The translations under genes were made by a program, and so were the position numbers. From SZAS-3 sp964386785 (GTDB taxonomy: Bacteria; Chlamydiota; Chlamydiia; Chlamydiales; JAAKFR01): a DNA stretch of 26,116 nt. The notes under the pieces were generated by a model, which searched no databases, was not told where the DNA came from, and saw nothing but the letters and a program-made list of their open reading frames with translations. The stretch spans positions 1 through 26,116 of the forward strand of contig CAYLUD010000021.1 of the NCBI GenBank assembly GCA_964386785.1. The letters are read 5' to 3'. This document shows positions 5,876 to 13,650 of this stretch, piece after piece. Positions within the stretch are counted from its first letter, which is position 1; the number at the start of each line of letters is the position of its first letter.

Positions 5876-6533
5876 ATCAGCTTTATCTATTCGTGGATTG
5901 TGGTATGGGGTAGGAGATCGTTCGATCTTAGATATTCCCACTCTAGATATTCAGGAAGGGGAGTTTGTTTCTATTTTTGGCCCTAATGGTGGAGGCAAAA
6001 CGACCCTCTTTAACTTAATCCTAGGTTTTCTGCGTCCTCGACAAGGGGCCATCCGTATCCTAGGGCTAGACATTCTAGAAGCACGAAAATTCATTGGGTA
6101 TATGCCCCAACATTTTCGCCCAGACCCTCTCTTTCCCATATCCGTGGATGAGGTTGTCACTCTGGGAAATCCTGAAGGACGCAAAGCTTTGGATCGAGTC
6201 GGCATGACAGCTTTTGCAAAAGCTTCATTCGGGTCTCTTTCTGGGGGAGAGGCGGCACGCGTACTATTAGCCCGAGCATTGGCTGGCCAGCCTCGTCTTA
6301 TTTTACTCGATGAGCCTGTTGCGAATATCGACCCGCTTGCTCGTGAACGGCTGTACCAATTGTTAGCTTCCCTAAAAGGTGAAATAACGATTGTGATGAT
6401 TACTCATGATCTAGAGGGAGCTATGCGATTATCAGACCGTTTCTTTTGCGTTCAAAATCACATTTCAGAATATCCTAGGACTGCTCTCTGTTCCCATTTT
6501 CAACAAGGATTGTACCATCAGGTGTGGAAATGA
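5829..6533 (+). CDS. Metal ABC transporter ATP-binding protein
   Basis: A 234-residue ABC ATPase that drives uptake by the adjacent permease. All nucleotide-binding motifs are present in order: Walker A GPNGGGKTT (about 53-61), Q-loop MPQHFRPDPLFPISVDEVV, signature SLSGGEAARVLLARALA, Walker B RLILLDEPVANID and the switch histidine in ITHDLEGA. The size fits ZnuC/MntB-type proteins. The start is taken as GTG 5829, inside the 3' end of the binding-protein gene (47-base overlap); TTG 5841 is an alternative. The overlap and the following ATGA junction suggest tight co-translation of all three subunits. Confidence 0.92.
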   Translation: MRTSLTISAKLRSSFRSALSIRGLWYGVGDRSILDIPTLDIQEGEFVSIFGPNGGGKTTLFNLILGFLRPRQGAIRILGLDILEARKFIGYMPQHFRPDPLFPISVDEVVTLGNPEGRKALDRVGMTAFAKASFGSLSGGEAARVLLARALAGQPRLILLDEPVANIDPLARERLYQLLASLKGEITIVMITHDLEGAMRLSDRFFCVQNHISEYPRTALCSHFQQGLYHQVWK

Positions 6534-7387
6534 ATTTTTTAGAAGCTCTCGTGTCGAGTACCCTGTTGCAGTCTGCCTTATTAGGATTAATTGCCTCTTC
6601 TTTTGCAAGTGGCATTTTAGGTTCCTATGTTGTGGTCAAACGCATTGTTTCACTGAGTGGGAGTATCTCACATTCTGTACTCGGTGGGTTAGGATGCGCC
6701 CTGTGGTTGCAGCGAGCATGCGGAGTGGAGTGGATGGATCCTCTTTATGGGGGATTCGTTGCTGCTATTCTGTCCGCTCTTTTGATTGGTTGGGTCCATT
6801 TAGCGATGAAAGAGCGAGAAGATACCGTGATTGCCATGATTTGGTCGATAGGGATGGCGATTGGGATTCTCTTTGCTTCTCAAACACCTGGATATAATGT
6901 GGAATTAATGAATTATCTTTTGGGTAATCCTCTTTGGATTTCCTATCGTGAGATTATGCTCCTGATAGGGCTTGATGTGCTGATTTTTCTGACAGTCTTA
7001 CGGTTTCACCGCCGTTTTTTGTTGATTTGTTTTGATGAAAAACAAGCATACCTACAAGGAATTCCCGTAAGATCTCTCTATTTTCTTTTGCTCATCCTGA
7101 TTGCTCTTTCTGTGGTATTACTCATTCATGTGATGGGCACTGTATTGGTGGTAAGTATGCTGGCTCTGCCGCCAATGATTGCAGAAAAGTTTTGCGGTAA
7201 GCTCACCACGATGATGGTCCTCTCTGTTGGTTTGAATGTACTCTTTTCTGTAGGGGGACTTGCTCTGTCGTACCGTTTGAATTGGCCAACAGGGGCAACC
7301 ATTGCCTTGTTTTCTGGCTGCATGTATTTGATGAGTGTACGGCTCCGAACTTGGCGTACATCACGCAAACAGATCAAACAAAGTTAA
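6530..7387 (+). CDS. Metal ABC transporter permease (ABC-3 family)
   Basis: An inner-membrane permease of the ZnuB/MntB/TroC type, about 285 residues with eight to nine hydrophobic segments. Family features include the N-terminal FASGILGSYVVVKRIVSLSGSISH region, with the conserved Ser/His after the second segment, and the PPMIAEKFC-type stretch near the C-terminus. I prefer ATG 6530, whose ATG shares bases with the ATPase stop (ATGA); GTG 6524 is also possible. Its TAA overlaps the TAA of obgE on the other strand (TTAA), so the two operons converge with no intergenic space. Confidence 0.92.
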   Translation: MNFLEALVSSTLLQSALLGLIASSFASGILGSYVVVKRIVSLSGSISHSVLGGLGCALWLQRACGVEWMDPLYGGFVAAILSALLIGWVHLAMKEREDTVIAMIWSIGMAIGILFASQTPGYNVELMNYLLGNPLWISYREIMLLIGLDVLIFLTVLRFHRRFLLICFDEKQAYLQGIPVRSLYFLLLILIALSVVLLIHVMGTVLVVSMLALPPMIAEKFCGKLTTMMVLSVGLNVLFSVGGLALSYRLNWPTGATIALFSGCMYLMSVRLRTWRTSRKQIKQS

Positions 7388-8376
7388 AGGTTTTCTACAT
7401 CATGGATCGCCGCAACAGGCAACTTCTTCTTGATTTCTTCCAAAAAGAGCGAGATCCCATCCCCATCCAAAGCAGATAATGCCACCGTTTCCCCAGCAAT
7501 GGAGGAAAATGGTGCTCCCAAATCTTTTTTATTCCATACAACTAAGGAAGGCTTCTGCAAAAGCGTTGGGTCATAGGCAGCGAGCTCTTCCTTCAAAACT
7601 TGGAGATCTTCCAAAGGATCGCGCCCTTCAAATCCTGAGGCATCGATGACATAGATGAGCATCTTGGTGCGCTCGATATGCTTTAAAAAGGAAAGCCCCA
7701 GCCCTCGGTTTTGGTGAGCTCCTCGAATGATTCCTGGAATATCAGCAAATACAATACGATCATGAGTAAGGGTTTTATGACAGCCAAGATTGGGGTGTAG
7801 AGTGGTAAAAGGGTAGGGTGCTGTCTTGACTCGAACACGAGCCAACTGGGTGAGTAGTGTGGACTTCCCTGCATTAGGAAATCCGACAAAACCTACATCA
7901 GCAATCAGTTTTAACTCTAAATCGACAGAACGAACTTCGCCTAGTTTGCCTGGCGTCCATTTTTTTGGAGCTTGTTGTGTGGGGGTTTTAAAGAAAGCAT
8001 TACCCAGTCCACCTTTGCCTCCACGGCATAGAAGAAGCTCTTGACCAGGCTCTGTAAAATCCATGAGCAAGGTCCCATCTTCTGCATCCTTCACCAGAGT
8101 GCCTAAGGGGACATACACCTTGAGATCTTTACCGCAACGTCCCTGACGACAATTAGACCCACCGATACCCCCATCCTCAGCACGCAAAATGCGGTCATTG
8201 CGAAAATGGTCCAGATTGGGGACTTGAGCATCGGCTATCAGTCTAATGGAGCCACCAGGCCCCCCGTTACCTCCGTAGGGCCCCCCTTTAGGGATATACT
8301 TTTCACGACGCCAGGCAACGATACCATTGCCACCCTTTCCTGCTTGTAAGAGCAAGCGCACTTGATCTGTAAACAC
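7384..8376 (-). CDS. obgE: GTPase Obg (ribosome assembly)
   Basis: A 330-residue Obg/CgtA GTPase, which acts in 50S subunit maturation. The glycine-rich Obg domain fills residues 1-157 (GKGGNGIVAWRREKYIPKGG, GGNGGPGG, GGKGGLGN). The G domain follows, with G1 GFPNAGKSTL, switch II DIPGIIRGAHQNRGLGLSFL and G4 NKKD. The optional C-terminal OCT domain is absent, as in other short Obg proteins. The start is GTG at 8376, with GGAGG six bases upstream of it. It is the last gene of the rplU-rpmA-obgE operon, a widely conserved order, and ends in a four-base convergent overlap with the permease gene. Confidence 0.97.
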   Translation of the reverse strand: MFTDQVRLLLQAGKGGNGIVAWRREKYIPKGGPYGGNGGPGGSIRLIADAQVPNLDHFRNDRILRAEDGGIGGSNCRQGRCGKDLKVYVPLGTLVKDAEDGTLLMDFTEPGQELLLCRGGKGGLGNAFFKTPTQQAPKKWTPGKLGEVRSVDLELKLIADVGFVGFPNAGKSTLLTQLARVRVKTAPYPFTTLHPNLGCHKTLTHDRIVFADIPGIIRGAHQNRGLGLSFLKHIERTKMLIYVIDASGFEGRDPLEDLQVLKEELAAYDPTLLQKPSLVVWNKKDLGAPFSSIAGETVALSALDGDGISLFLEEIKKKLPVAAIHDVENL

Positions 8377-8415
8377 AACATTCCTCCCCAGAACACAACG
8401 CTTGCTCTTGTCCTG

Positions 8416-8664
8416 CTATGCAGGAACTACAGAAACAAATGTTTTGGATGATTTTCTGAATTGCACCCGACCATCGACAAGAGCAAATAACGTATCATCA
8501 CGTCCTCGGCGCACATTCGACGAAGGGTGCCATTTGGTGCCCCGTTGGCGAACCAAAATGCTCCCTGCAGTTACAAATTGACCAGTAGAAGCCTTGACCC
8601 CCAATCGTTTCGATTCTGAGTCGCGACCATTTCGAGTCGACCCTTGTCCTTTCTTATGTGCCAT
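8416..8664 (-). CDS. rpmA: 50S ribosomal protein L27
   Basis: An 82-residue L27, near the peptidyl-transferase centre of the 50S subunit. It begins MAHKKGQGSTRNGRDSESKR and includes GVKASTGQFVTAGSILVRQR, both diagnostic. The ATG at 8664 lies inside the last codons of rplU (11-base overlap), so translation is probably coupled. Full length, with no N-terminal extension of the kind cleaved in Firmicutes. Confidence 0.98.
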   Translation of the reverse strand: MAHKKGQGSTRNGRDSESKRLGVKASTGQFVTAGSILVRQRGTKWHPSSNVRRGRDDTLFALVDGRVQFRKSSKTFVSVVPA

Positions 8665-8980
8665 GTTGAACTCCAGTAATCTTAATTCTCGTATAATCTT
8701 GTCGATGCCCGACTTTACGGCGATAATTATGGCGTTTTTTATATTTGTACGAGATGACCTTAGGGCCTCGCACTTGGCCTACAATCTCTCCCTGCACTTT
8801 GACTCCGGTCAACACGGGGCTGCCTACAAGAACGGTTTCTCCCTGCTTGAGAAAGAGGACTTGATCCAGAACCACGGATTCCCCTCGCTCACCCGAGACT
8901 AATTCAATATCAATGATATCGCCCTGTTTGACTGCATACTGTTTGCTGCCCGATTCGACGATGACATAGTCTTTTTCCAT
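8654..8980 (-). CDS. rplU: 50S ribosomal protein L21
   Basis: A 108-residue L21, beginning MEKDYVIVESGSKQYAVKQG and ending with the basic YKKRHNYRRKVGHRQDYTRI region typical of the family, which binds 23S rRNA. The frame is open further upstream to 9067, but family length and an AGGTG ten bases before the ATG favour 8980. First gene of the L21-L27-Obg operon, read from the promoter at 9058-9086. Confidence 0.97.
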   Translation of the reverse strand: MEKDYVIVESGSKQYAVKQGDIIDIELVSGERGESVVLDQVLFLKQGETVLVGSPVLTGVKVQGEIVGQVRGPKVISYKYKKRHNYRRKVGHRQDYTRIKITGVQHGT

Positions 8981-8992
8981 ACGTACACCTAT

Positions 8993-9050
8993 TATGATTC
9001 TCTCTTTCTTCCTGAATTTGAGGAGCCACTCAACAAAGAGTCCAGGAAAG
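8993..9050 (-). promoter_or_regulatory. Possible structured leader of the rplU operon
   Basis: The transcript leader between promoter and rplU is about 70 bases. It can form an outer seven-pair stem (arms 9008-9014 and 9043-9049) enclosing a small ACTC/GAGT hairpin. L21 operons in some bacteria carry autoregulatory leaders. No specific similarity is claimed here. Confidence 0.25.
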
Positions 9051-9057
9051 AAGGGGA

Positions 9058-9086
9058 ATTTTATCAAATCGTAGAGATTCTAGCAA
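9058..9086 (-). promoter_or_regulatory. Promoter of rplU-rpmA-obgE
   Basis: Minus-strand TTGCTA (9081-9086) and TAAAAT (9058-9063) are 17 bases apart, preceding a short leader and rplU. Confidence 0.65.
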
Positions 9087-9122
9087 TTCCCATGAGAGTT
9101 TTGATGAAAAATATGGATTTCT

Positions 9123-9878
9123 TTGTATTTTTGTGACACAATCTTCCTGATTATTTTTTTTGTTACTATGTGTTACAGTGTCCCTATTTCAGATCTGTTG
9201 TGTTACATTGTCCCTATTTCAGATCCGTGTTCATCCTCAGATCCGTGTTCATCCTCAGATCGATGTTTTTCGAAATTGCCTGTTTATGGGACAGACTCAG
9301 GCAGGGGCGATAGCCCGCGTAAATACCGCAAATGTGATCATGAATCTGATTCGGAGCAAGTGACAGAGGATGTTTATTTGAAGGCATCGCCTAGTAATCT
9401 AATAGGCGAGCTCGAGCCCCGTATTGATAAAAACAGAAAAATAAGCTATTCCCCTGGTGCTCACAACCGCACCCCACCTTCCCCTCCAGCCATAGGCCGA
9501 TTACGAATCAGCTCTCAAAAAATGCCTCGAAAAGAGGGATCAGAAAGCAGCTGTAGTCCATCTACACAGCGCAAGGCAAGTACTTCCTCTCGTAGTTCGA
9601 GCTCATCTAATTCGCCCCCACCTCTTCTTGTCGAGACAGGTCACGGGTTTAATAGGTCAAGCGATCCTCGAAGTGCTAGTAGATTGCAAGACCTATCGCC
9701 AAATCATCTACACCAATTGGATCCAAGTAGATGTGCCCAACGAAGTGCCTCCTTGAATATTATAGAGAACAACGGTGATGAGAAATCATCTGAGGATTCT
9801 GAAGATCCTGAAGAAAAGGAGCTGCTCTTAGAATTGGCTGCTCTGCAAATGGGGCCAGCTGCTCCCCCTTCTCCGTAG
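9123..9878 (+). CDS. Disordered Ser/Pro-rich protein with N-terminal tandem repeats
   Basis: An ORF of 251 codons from TTG 9123; ATG 9168 is an alternative, and neither has a good ribosome-binding site. If TTG is used, the first 15 residues are hydrophobic (IFLIIFFVTMCY). Then come in-frame repeats: CYSVPISDLL/CYIVPISDPC (30 bp) and DPCSSS twice (18 bp). The rest is low-complexity and polar, rich in Ser, Pro, Arg, Glu and Asp, with a poly-Ser stretch (STSSRSSSSSNS) and an acidic DEKSSEDSEDPEEKELLLEL segment near the end. No domain is recognised. The composition fits a secreted or host-directed disordered protein, but the family is unknown. It is divergent from the rplU operon and stands alone. 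Confidence 0.55.
   Translation: MYFCDTIFLIIFFVTMCYSVPISDLLCYIVPISDPCSSSDPCSSSDRCFSKLPVYGTDSGRGDSPRKYRKCDHESDSEQVTEDVYLKASPSNLIGELEPRIDKNRKISYSPGAHNRTPPSPPAIGRLRISSQKMPRKEGSESSCSPSTQRKASTSSRSSSSSNSPPPLLVETGHGFNRSSDPRSASRLQDLSPNHLHQLDPSRCAQRSASLNIIENNGDEKSSEDSEDPEEKELLLELAALQMGPAAPPSP
9169..9256 (+). repeat. In-frame tandem repeats (30 bp x2, 18 bp x2)
   Basis: A 27-base core starting TGTGTTACA is repeated with a 30-base period (9169-9195, 9199-9225; one mismatch). Immediately after, an 18-base unit AGATCCGTGTTCATCCTC is repeated perfectly (9221-9238, 9239-9256). Both periods are multiples of three, so copy-number change would keep the reading frame of the disordered protein. Confidence 0.88.
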
Positions 9879-9906
9879 AAACCCGCACTTCTCATTATAG
9901 GAATGA

Positions 9907-10890
9907 CTACAATTGCACGACATGCTCCCGTTCCATGGAAACATACGCTGCTTCGATAGCTTGTTGATTTAAAAGGCCTTCTTTATGGGAAATTTTTGAG
10001 ACGGTCTTTCCGCGAAGCACATCAGCAAAATGAGCAAGTTCATTACAGTACAGATCTTCTTGTGGTACTGGCAAAAAAGTAGACTGACCCTGATCATCAA
10101 CCCAGAGTACTCGTTCTGGGGTGGGATCTTGTTGACGTAAGGACTTCATGCTGAGAAATCTTCCCTTGGTTCCATAGATTTCAAAGCCACTACGTAGGGG
10201 CTGGTTCATCGCACATTCAAAAGTATACATCGCGCCAGATCGTAGCTGACCCATTGCGATCACATGCTGATCACAGGAATTCTTAGAAGGGGATATCGCA
10301 ACGATCGAAGCCAGTTCGTCGTGAGTGAGAAATCGTATCAAGTCAATGAGGTGTACTCCTATATCTTGTAATACGCCGCCCCCCCGTTCTTTCTCGTAGC
10401 GCCAATTTCCTGGTGGAACTGTAAGACAGAAATATGCCTTTACGTGGAGTACATCCCCTAGTTCCCCTTGGAGCAGTCGAGATTGAGCTTCCTGAACAGA
10501 CCACTTGAATCTAAGAGACTGACCTACAAATAGAGGGACCCCAACATGTGTAAAAGCAGTAATCATTCTTTCAATCGCAGCTACTGTAGGGGCTAATGGC
10601 TTTTCACAAAGTGTCGGCTTGTATGCTAAGGCACAGGCTAGAGCATCTGCTTCGTGACAGTCATTGGGGCTGGTGATATAGACAGCATCTAGGCAGGGAT
10701 GGGATAACAATTCCTCCCGAGATGAGGTGACAAAGGGGATAGAATAGGTGTCTTGTAATTGCCTAGCTATTGTTTCATTTCGGTGATGTAAGGCTGTTAA
10801 TTCTAGTGTTTTGATCTCTCGAAGGATAGGAAGAATCCTTCGCTGCGCAAAACTGCCGGCGCCAAGAATTCCTAAACGAAGGGGCTGCAT
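9907..10890 (-). CDS. Gfo/Idh/MocA-family NAD(P)-dependent oxidoreductase
   Basis: A sugar- or cyclitol-dehydrogenase-type protein of about 327 residues. The N-terminal Rossmann motif is GILGAGSFAQRRILP, the conserved CEKPLAP supplies the family's EKP lysine, and the C-terminal alpha/beta substrate domain includes GGGVLQDIGVHLIDLIRFL, with its catalytic-type His. The reaction is presumably NAD(P)-linked oxidation or reduction of a sugar derivative; the substrate is unknown. The start at ATG 10890 puts the Rossmann strand at the usual position. The frame is open to ATG 10956 and TTG 10983, which would add a charged extension. It is divergent from the ABC half-transporter gene. Confidence 0.88.
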   Translation of the reverse strand: MQPLRLGILGAGSFAQRRILPILREIKTLELTALHHRNETIARQLQDTYSIPFVTSSREELLSHPCLDAVYITSPNDCHEADALACALAYKPTLCEKPLAPTVAAIERMITAFTHVGVPLFVGQSLRFKWSVQEAQSRLLQGELGDVLHVKAYFCLTVPPGNWRYEKERGGGVLQDIGVHLIDLIRFLTHDELASIVAISPSKNSCDQHVIAMGQLRSGAMYTFECAMNQPLRSGFEIYGTKGRFLSMKSLRQQDPTPERVLWVDDQGQSTFLPVPQEDLYCNELAHFADVLRGKTVSKISHKEGLLNQQAIEAAYVSMEREHVVQL

Positions 10891-11083
10891 GTTCCTAGAT
10901 CGTAATTGTGAAATTTCTTCTTGTCTATCCTTCTCTCTGGTAAGAAACACGTTCATGTTGGATTTTTCTTGCGATGTTCCCAAGGCTTTACCTATAGTTA
11001 GGGGGTCAAGTTGAGATGAAGATCATCAAGCTGGGCAGAAAAAATCTCAGAATGCGAGCTAAGATGCGGATGTTCGTTTAACG

Positions 11084-12442
11084 GTGAACCATTTTTCTTT
11101 TTGCTTCAAAGATCGCCATGTTGCCTATTTGTTGATTGTTATTTTTATTCAGCAAATTCTTTCCGCTTCTTCCACATTATGGGTCCTTCGCCTTTCTGAA
11201 GATGTAGCCTTAGGGCGTTCTTTTTCTGGGCACCTATACCTCTATTTGGGCTCTTTAATGATCCCATACTTACCTACAGGCATCATTGGGATTCTGCTGG
11301 TACGTTGGGAACAAAGCACGATTCGAAGATATCTTAGCCTGTTTGTTCATGCCAAGATGCCTTCTGCTGCTCTTTGGAGTAATCGTAAAAAAAGAGATGA
11401 ATTCCTTTCCACAGCAAACCATGAAAGTCTTCAAACGATCAATCAGACGGTTTCATATTACCATGGTCTTGTCACTTCGGGGTTCAATGCATTTTTAAAT
11501 ATCGTAGCGATTGGTATCTTTGTCGATGCTTTATTTTTGTATGCATATTTTTTTAGTGTGCTGGCTAGCCTTCTGGTGATTCGTACCCAGAGTCATCGAC
11601 AAAAACGCCTAGCAGAACAGGCTCAAGGAAGTCGCATTGATTTAGGCAAATCCATCCTCTCCTTTTGGGATAATGCAGTGTTAGGAAATGCGTATAATTT
11701 TCGTTTTTGGAAACAACATGCAGATGTACGCATGCAACATGCTATGGATGCCAACGTCAAAGCCTCGATCTTTCAAGAGGGGGTTTCGATTGCCATTTCA
11801 GTAGTGACGTTTGTGCCCAGTCTGTGCATAGCAGTTTGGGGTATGCACCAACATTCTCATGATCCCATTGCACTAGCCGCATTTGTAGTGATCATGTCAA
11901 AGTTATTTCTAATTCTCTCGTATACCTACGATCTCCTCTACTGGGTTGTGCAACTTTCTGCTATGGTTACTAAAGTCAAAAAAATCCTGCGCCTTACAAC
12001 TCCAGAGCAGGCCCTAGCTGCCTCCTGCGCTTCCCGGATTGATTGGACATCGATTCGGATTCAAGGCGAGATGGAAGAAAGAGAGTCTCCTTCTATCGCA
12101 TGGATTCAAGAACGATCTCGCTCCCCAGGTCGATGGACCATTCAAGGAAGAAATGGCAGCGGTAAGACTTCTTTGCTTTTAGAGATGAAACAATTGTTAC
12201 AGGAAGAAGCGTTTTATCTGCCTGCACAAAATCAATTGGATTTTGCCACCTCTTCCGATGGTCATTCTACGGGTGAGCGGTTAAAGCAACAGCTGCATGA
12301 AGTAGAAGCTGCAGTAGAAGCTAGGGTGATCCTACTAGATGAGTGGAACGCGAATTTAGATCGTCAGAATCAGGAGCAGCTTTCTCTATTGATTGATCGC
12401 ATAGCTGTTAAGAAGTGCGTCATTGAAGTGCGGCATCGGTAA
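11084..12442 (+). CDS. Compact ABC half-transporter (membrane domain fused to short ATPase)
   Basis: A 452-residue protein. Residues 1-300 carry about five to six hydrophobic segments, arranged like an ABC exporter membrane domain. The C-terminal part is a nucleotide-binding domain with Walker A GRNGSGKTS (about 357-365), a Q-loop-like YLPAQNQLDF, a signature-like STGERLKQQL in place of LSGGQ, Walker B VILLDEWNANLD and a terminal EVRHR with the switch histidine. The ATPase domain is only about 110-120 residues, against roughly 200-240 normally, because the helical subdomain is nearly missing. Start GTG 11084. The last 23 bases overlap alr, which runs the opposite way. Probably a homodimeric exporter of unknown substrate; a degenerate or regulatory version is possible. 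Confidence 0.8.
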   Translation: MNHFSFCFKDRHVAYLLIVIFIQQILSASSTLWVLRLSEDVALGRSFSGHLYLYLGSLMIPYLPTGIIGILLVRWEQSTIRRYLSLFVHAKMPSAALWSNRKKRDEFLSTANHESLQTINQTVSYYHGLVTSGFNAFLNIVAIGIFVDALFLYAYFFSVLASLLVIRTQSHRQKRLAEQAQGSRIDLGKSILSFWDNAVLGNAYNFRFWKQHADVRMQHAMDANVKASIFQEGVSIAISVVTFVPSLCIAVWGMHQHSHDPIALAAFVVIMSKLFLILSYTYDLLYWVVQLSAMVTKVKKILRLTTPEQALAASCASRIDWTSIRIQGEMEERESPSIAWIQERSRSPGRWTIQGRNGSGKTSLLLEMKQLLQEEAFYLPAQNQLDFATSSDGHSTGERLKQQLHEVEAAVEARVILLDEWNANLDRQNQEQLSLLIDRIAVKKCVIEVRHR

Positions 12443-13559
12443 CAGCAGAAACAAGAGATAACATGGGTGCGGGGGGAGCTTCTTCCCAGATGAATTTTAC
12501 TCGATTTTGAATTCCCGTGACTCCCTGCCATACATGATGCTCCCCGTGCGCCATCACCGTTTCTACAGGTAGCCCCGGACCCCATAAAGTCACAGGTTCT
12601 CCAATATTGACGTCGGGACAAGGGCGTAAATCAATTGCCATCATATCCATGGATACGGTGCCAATCAGGGAACAAAGGTGATTGCGCACCAACACCGGTG
12701 TTCCATCACGAGCTGTAGAGGGATACCCATCCCCATACCCAAACGCAAGAATGCCTACAGGCATATCTTCAGGACAGCAAAAACGTCCCCCATATCCAAT
12801 CGGATCGCCTCGTTTCGCGTTCTGAATAGCAATCAAATGAGAACGTAGTGTCATCACCGGTTTGAGTCCCCAGTCCTGACCCGTCATGCCGGGAACTGGG
12901 CTGATTCCGTATAAACAAATGCCGCTGCGTACAGCATCAAACGCATATTCTGGAAAGTGCAGAATACCCCCAGAATTGCACAGACTATACTTGCCTGGAT
13001 AGGTATGCATAAGGTCACGAAAACAGTCGACTTGGATGCGATTTAATGGGTGATTCTTTTCTTGGGAACAGGAAAAGTGAGAGAGAAATTTTATCGGGTG
13101 TTCTACGTAAGGAAGCTCGTGCAATAGATCATAAAATGGAGCTACTCCATGCAAAGGAAGGCCTAGCCTTCCCAGCCCTGTGTTGACTTTAATCCAGCAC
13201 GATAGAGAGGTAAGGGAGTGTTGCTTTCGGAGCCAATAGAATTGTTCTGGTTGATGTAAGACAACTTCTAACCGTTCCTCATATGCAATCTGTAATTCTT
13301 CTGGTCCATAGATGCCTTGTAATAAGATAATAGGCGATTGAATTCCGGCTCTTCGTAAAATCAATGCTTCGTCAATAGAAGCGACAGCAAACCCATCTAC
13401 GGCACCTTCTAGAGTACGACTCACAGTTCTAATACCGTGGCCGTATGCATTCGCTTTTACAACAGCAATGAATTGCGCAGAGGCTACTCGTTGGCGTAAG
13501 GCTGCAACATTGTGTAGTAAATTTTTTTTAGATAGAAAGGCTACTGTAGGACGACTCAT
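12420..13559 (-). CDS. alr: Alanine racemase
   Basis: A PLP-dependent alanine racemase of about 379 residues, making D-alanine for peptidoglycan precursors. The PLP lysine is in AVVKANAYGHG near the N-terminus. IKVNTGLGRLG, the catalytic-Tyr region PIGYGGRFCCPEDMPVGILA and the substrate-side VSMDMMAIDL are all present. ATG 13559 (MSRPTVAFLSKKNLLHNV) matches the family N-terminus; the open frame to 13601 is ignored. It lies between transporter genes and is divergent from a sodium:solute symporter. Pathogenic Chlamydia lack alr, so its presence points to a chlamydia-like lineage. Confidence 0.95.
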   Translation of the reverse strand: MSRPTVAFLSKKNLLHNVAALRQRVASAQFIAVVKANAYGHGIRTVSRTLEGAVDGFAVASIDEALILRRAGIQSPIILLQGIYGPEELQIAYEERLEVVLHQPEQFYWLRKQHSLTSLSCWIKVNTGLGRLGLPLHGVAPFYDLLHELPYVEHPIKFLSHFSCSQEKNHPLNRIQVDCFRDLMHTYPGKYSLCNSGGILHFPEYAFDAVRSGICLYGISPVPGMTGQDWGLKPVMTLRSHLIAIQNAKRGDPIGYGGRFCCPEDMPVGILAFGYGDGYPSTARDGTPVLVRNHLCSLIGTVSMDMMAIDLRPCPDVNIGEPVTLWGPGLPVETVMAHGEHHVWQGVTGIQNRVKFIWEEAPPAPMLSLVSAVTDAALQ

Positions 13560-13584
13560 TCTTTTATAAATCAGATAGCGTAAC

Positions 13585-13614
13585 TTGATTTTTAATTGCA
13601 ATATACAATAGAAT
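13585..13614 (+). promoter_or_regulatory. Candidate promoter of the sodium:solute symporter
   Basis: TTGATT (13585-13590) and TAGAAT (13609-13614) are separated by 18 bases, 36 bases before the GTG start. It lies in the 91-base gap between divergent alr and the symporter. Confidence 0.45.
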
Positions 13615-13650
13615 TAATGATTATTTTTTCGTTTTTTAAGGGATGATCTT

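Noticed and set aside
8981..9067. N-terminal extension of rplU
   Set aside because: L21 normally begins at MEKDYVIVESGSKQYAV. The extension overlaps the predicted promoter and leader.
10984..11083. Strong divergent promoters between the oxidoreductase and ABC genes
   Set aside because: TTGACC and TATAGG are present but with unsuitable spacing; no convincing pair found.
13560..13601. Upstream extension of alr
   Set aside because: Family proteins start near MSRPTVAFL, and the extra 14 residues (QLKIKLRYLIYKR) look like untranslated sequence overlapping the divergent promoter.
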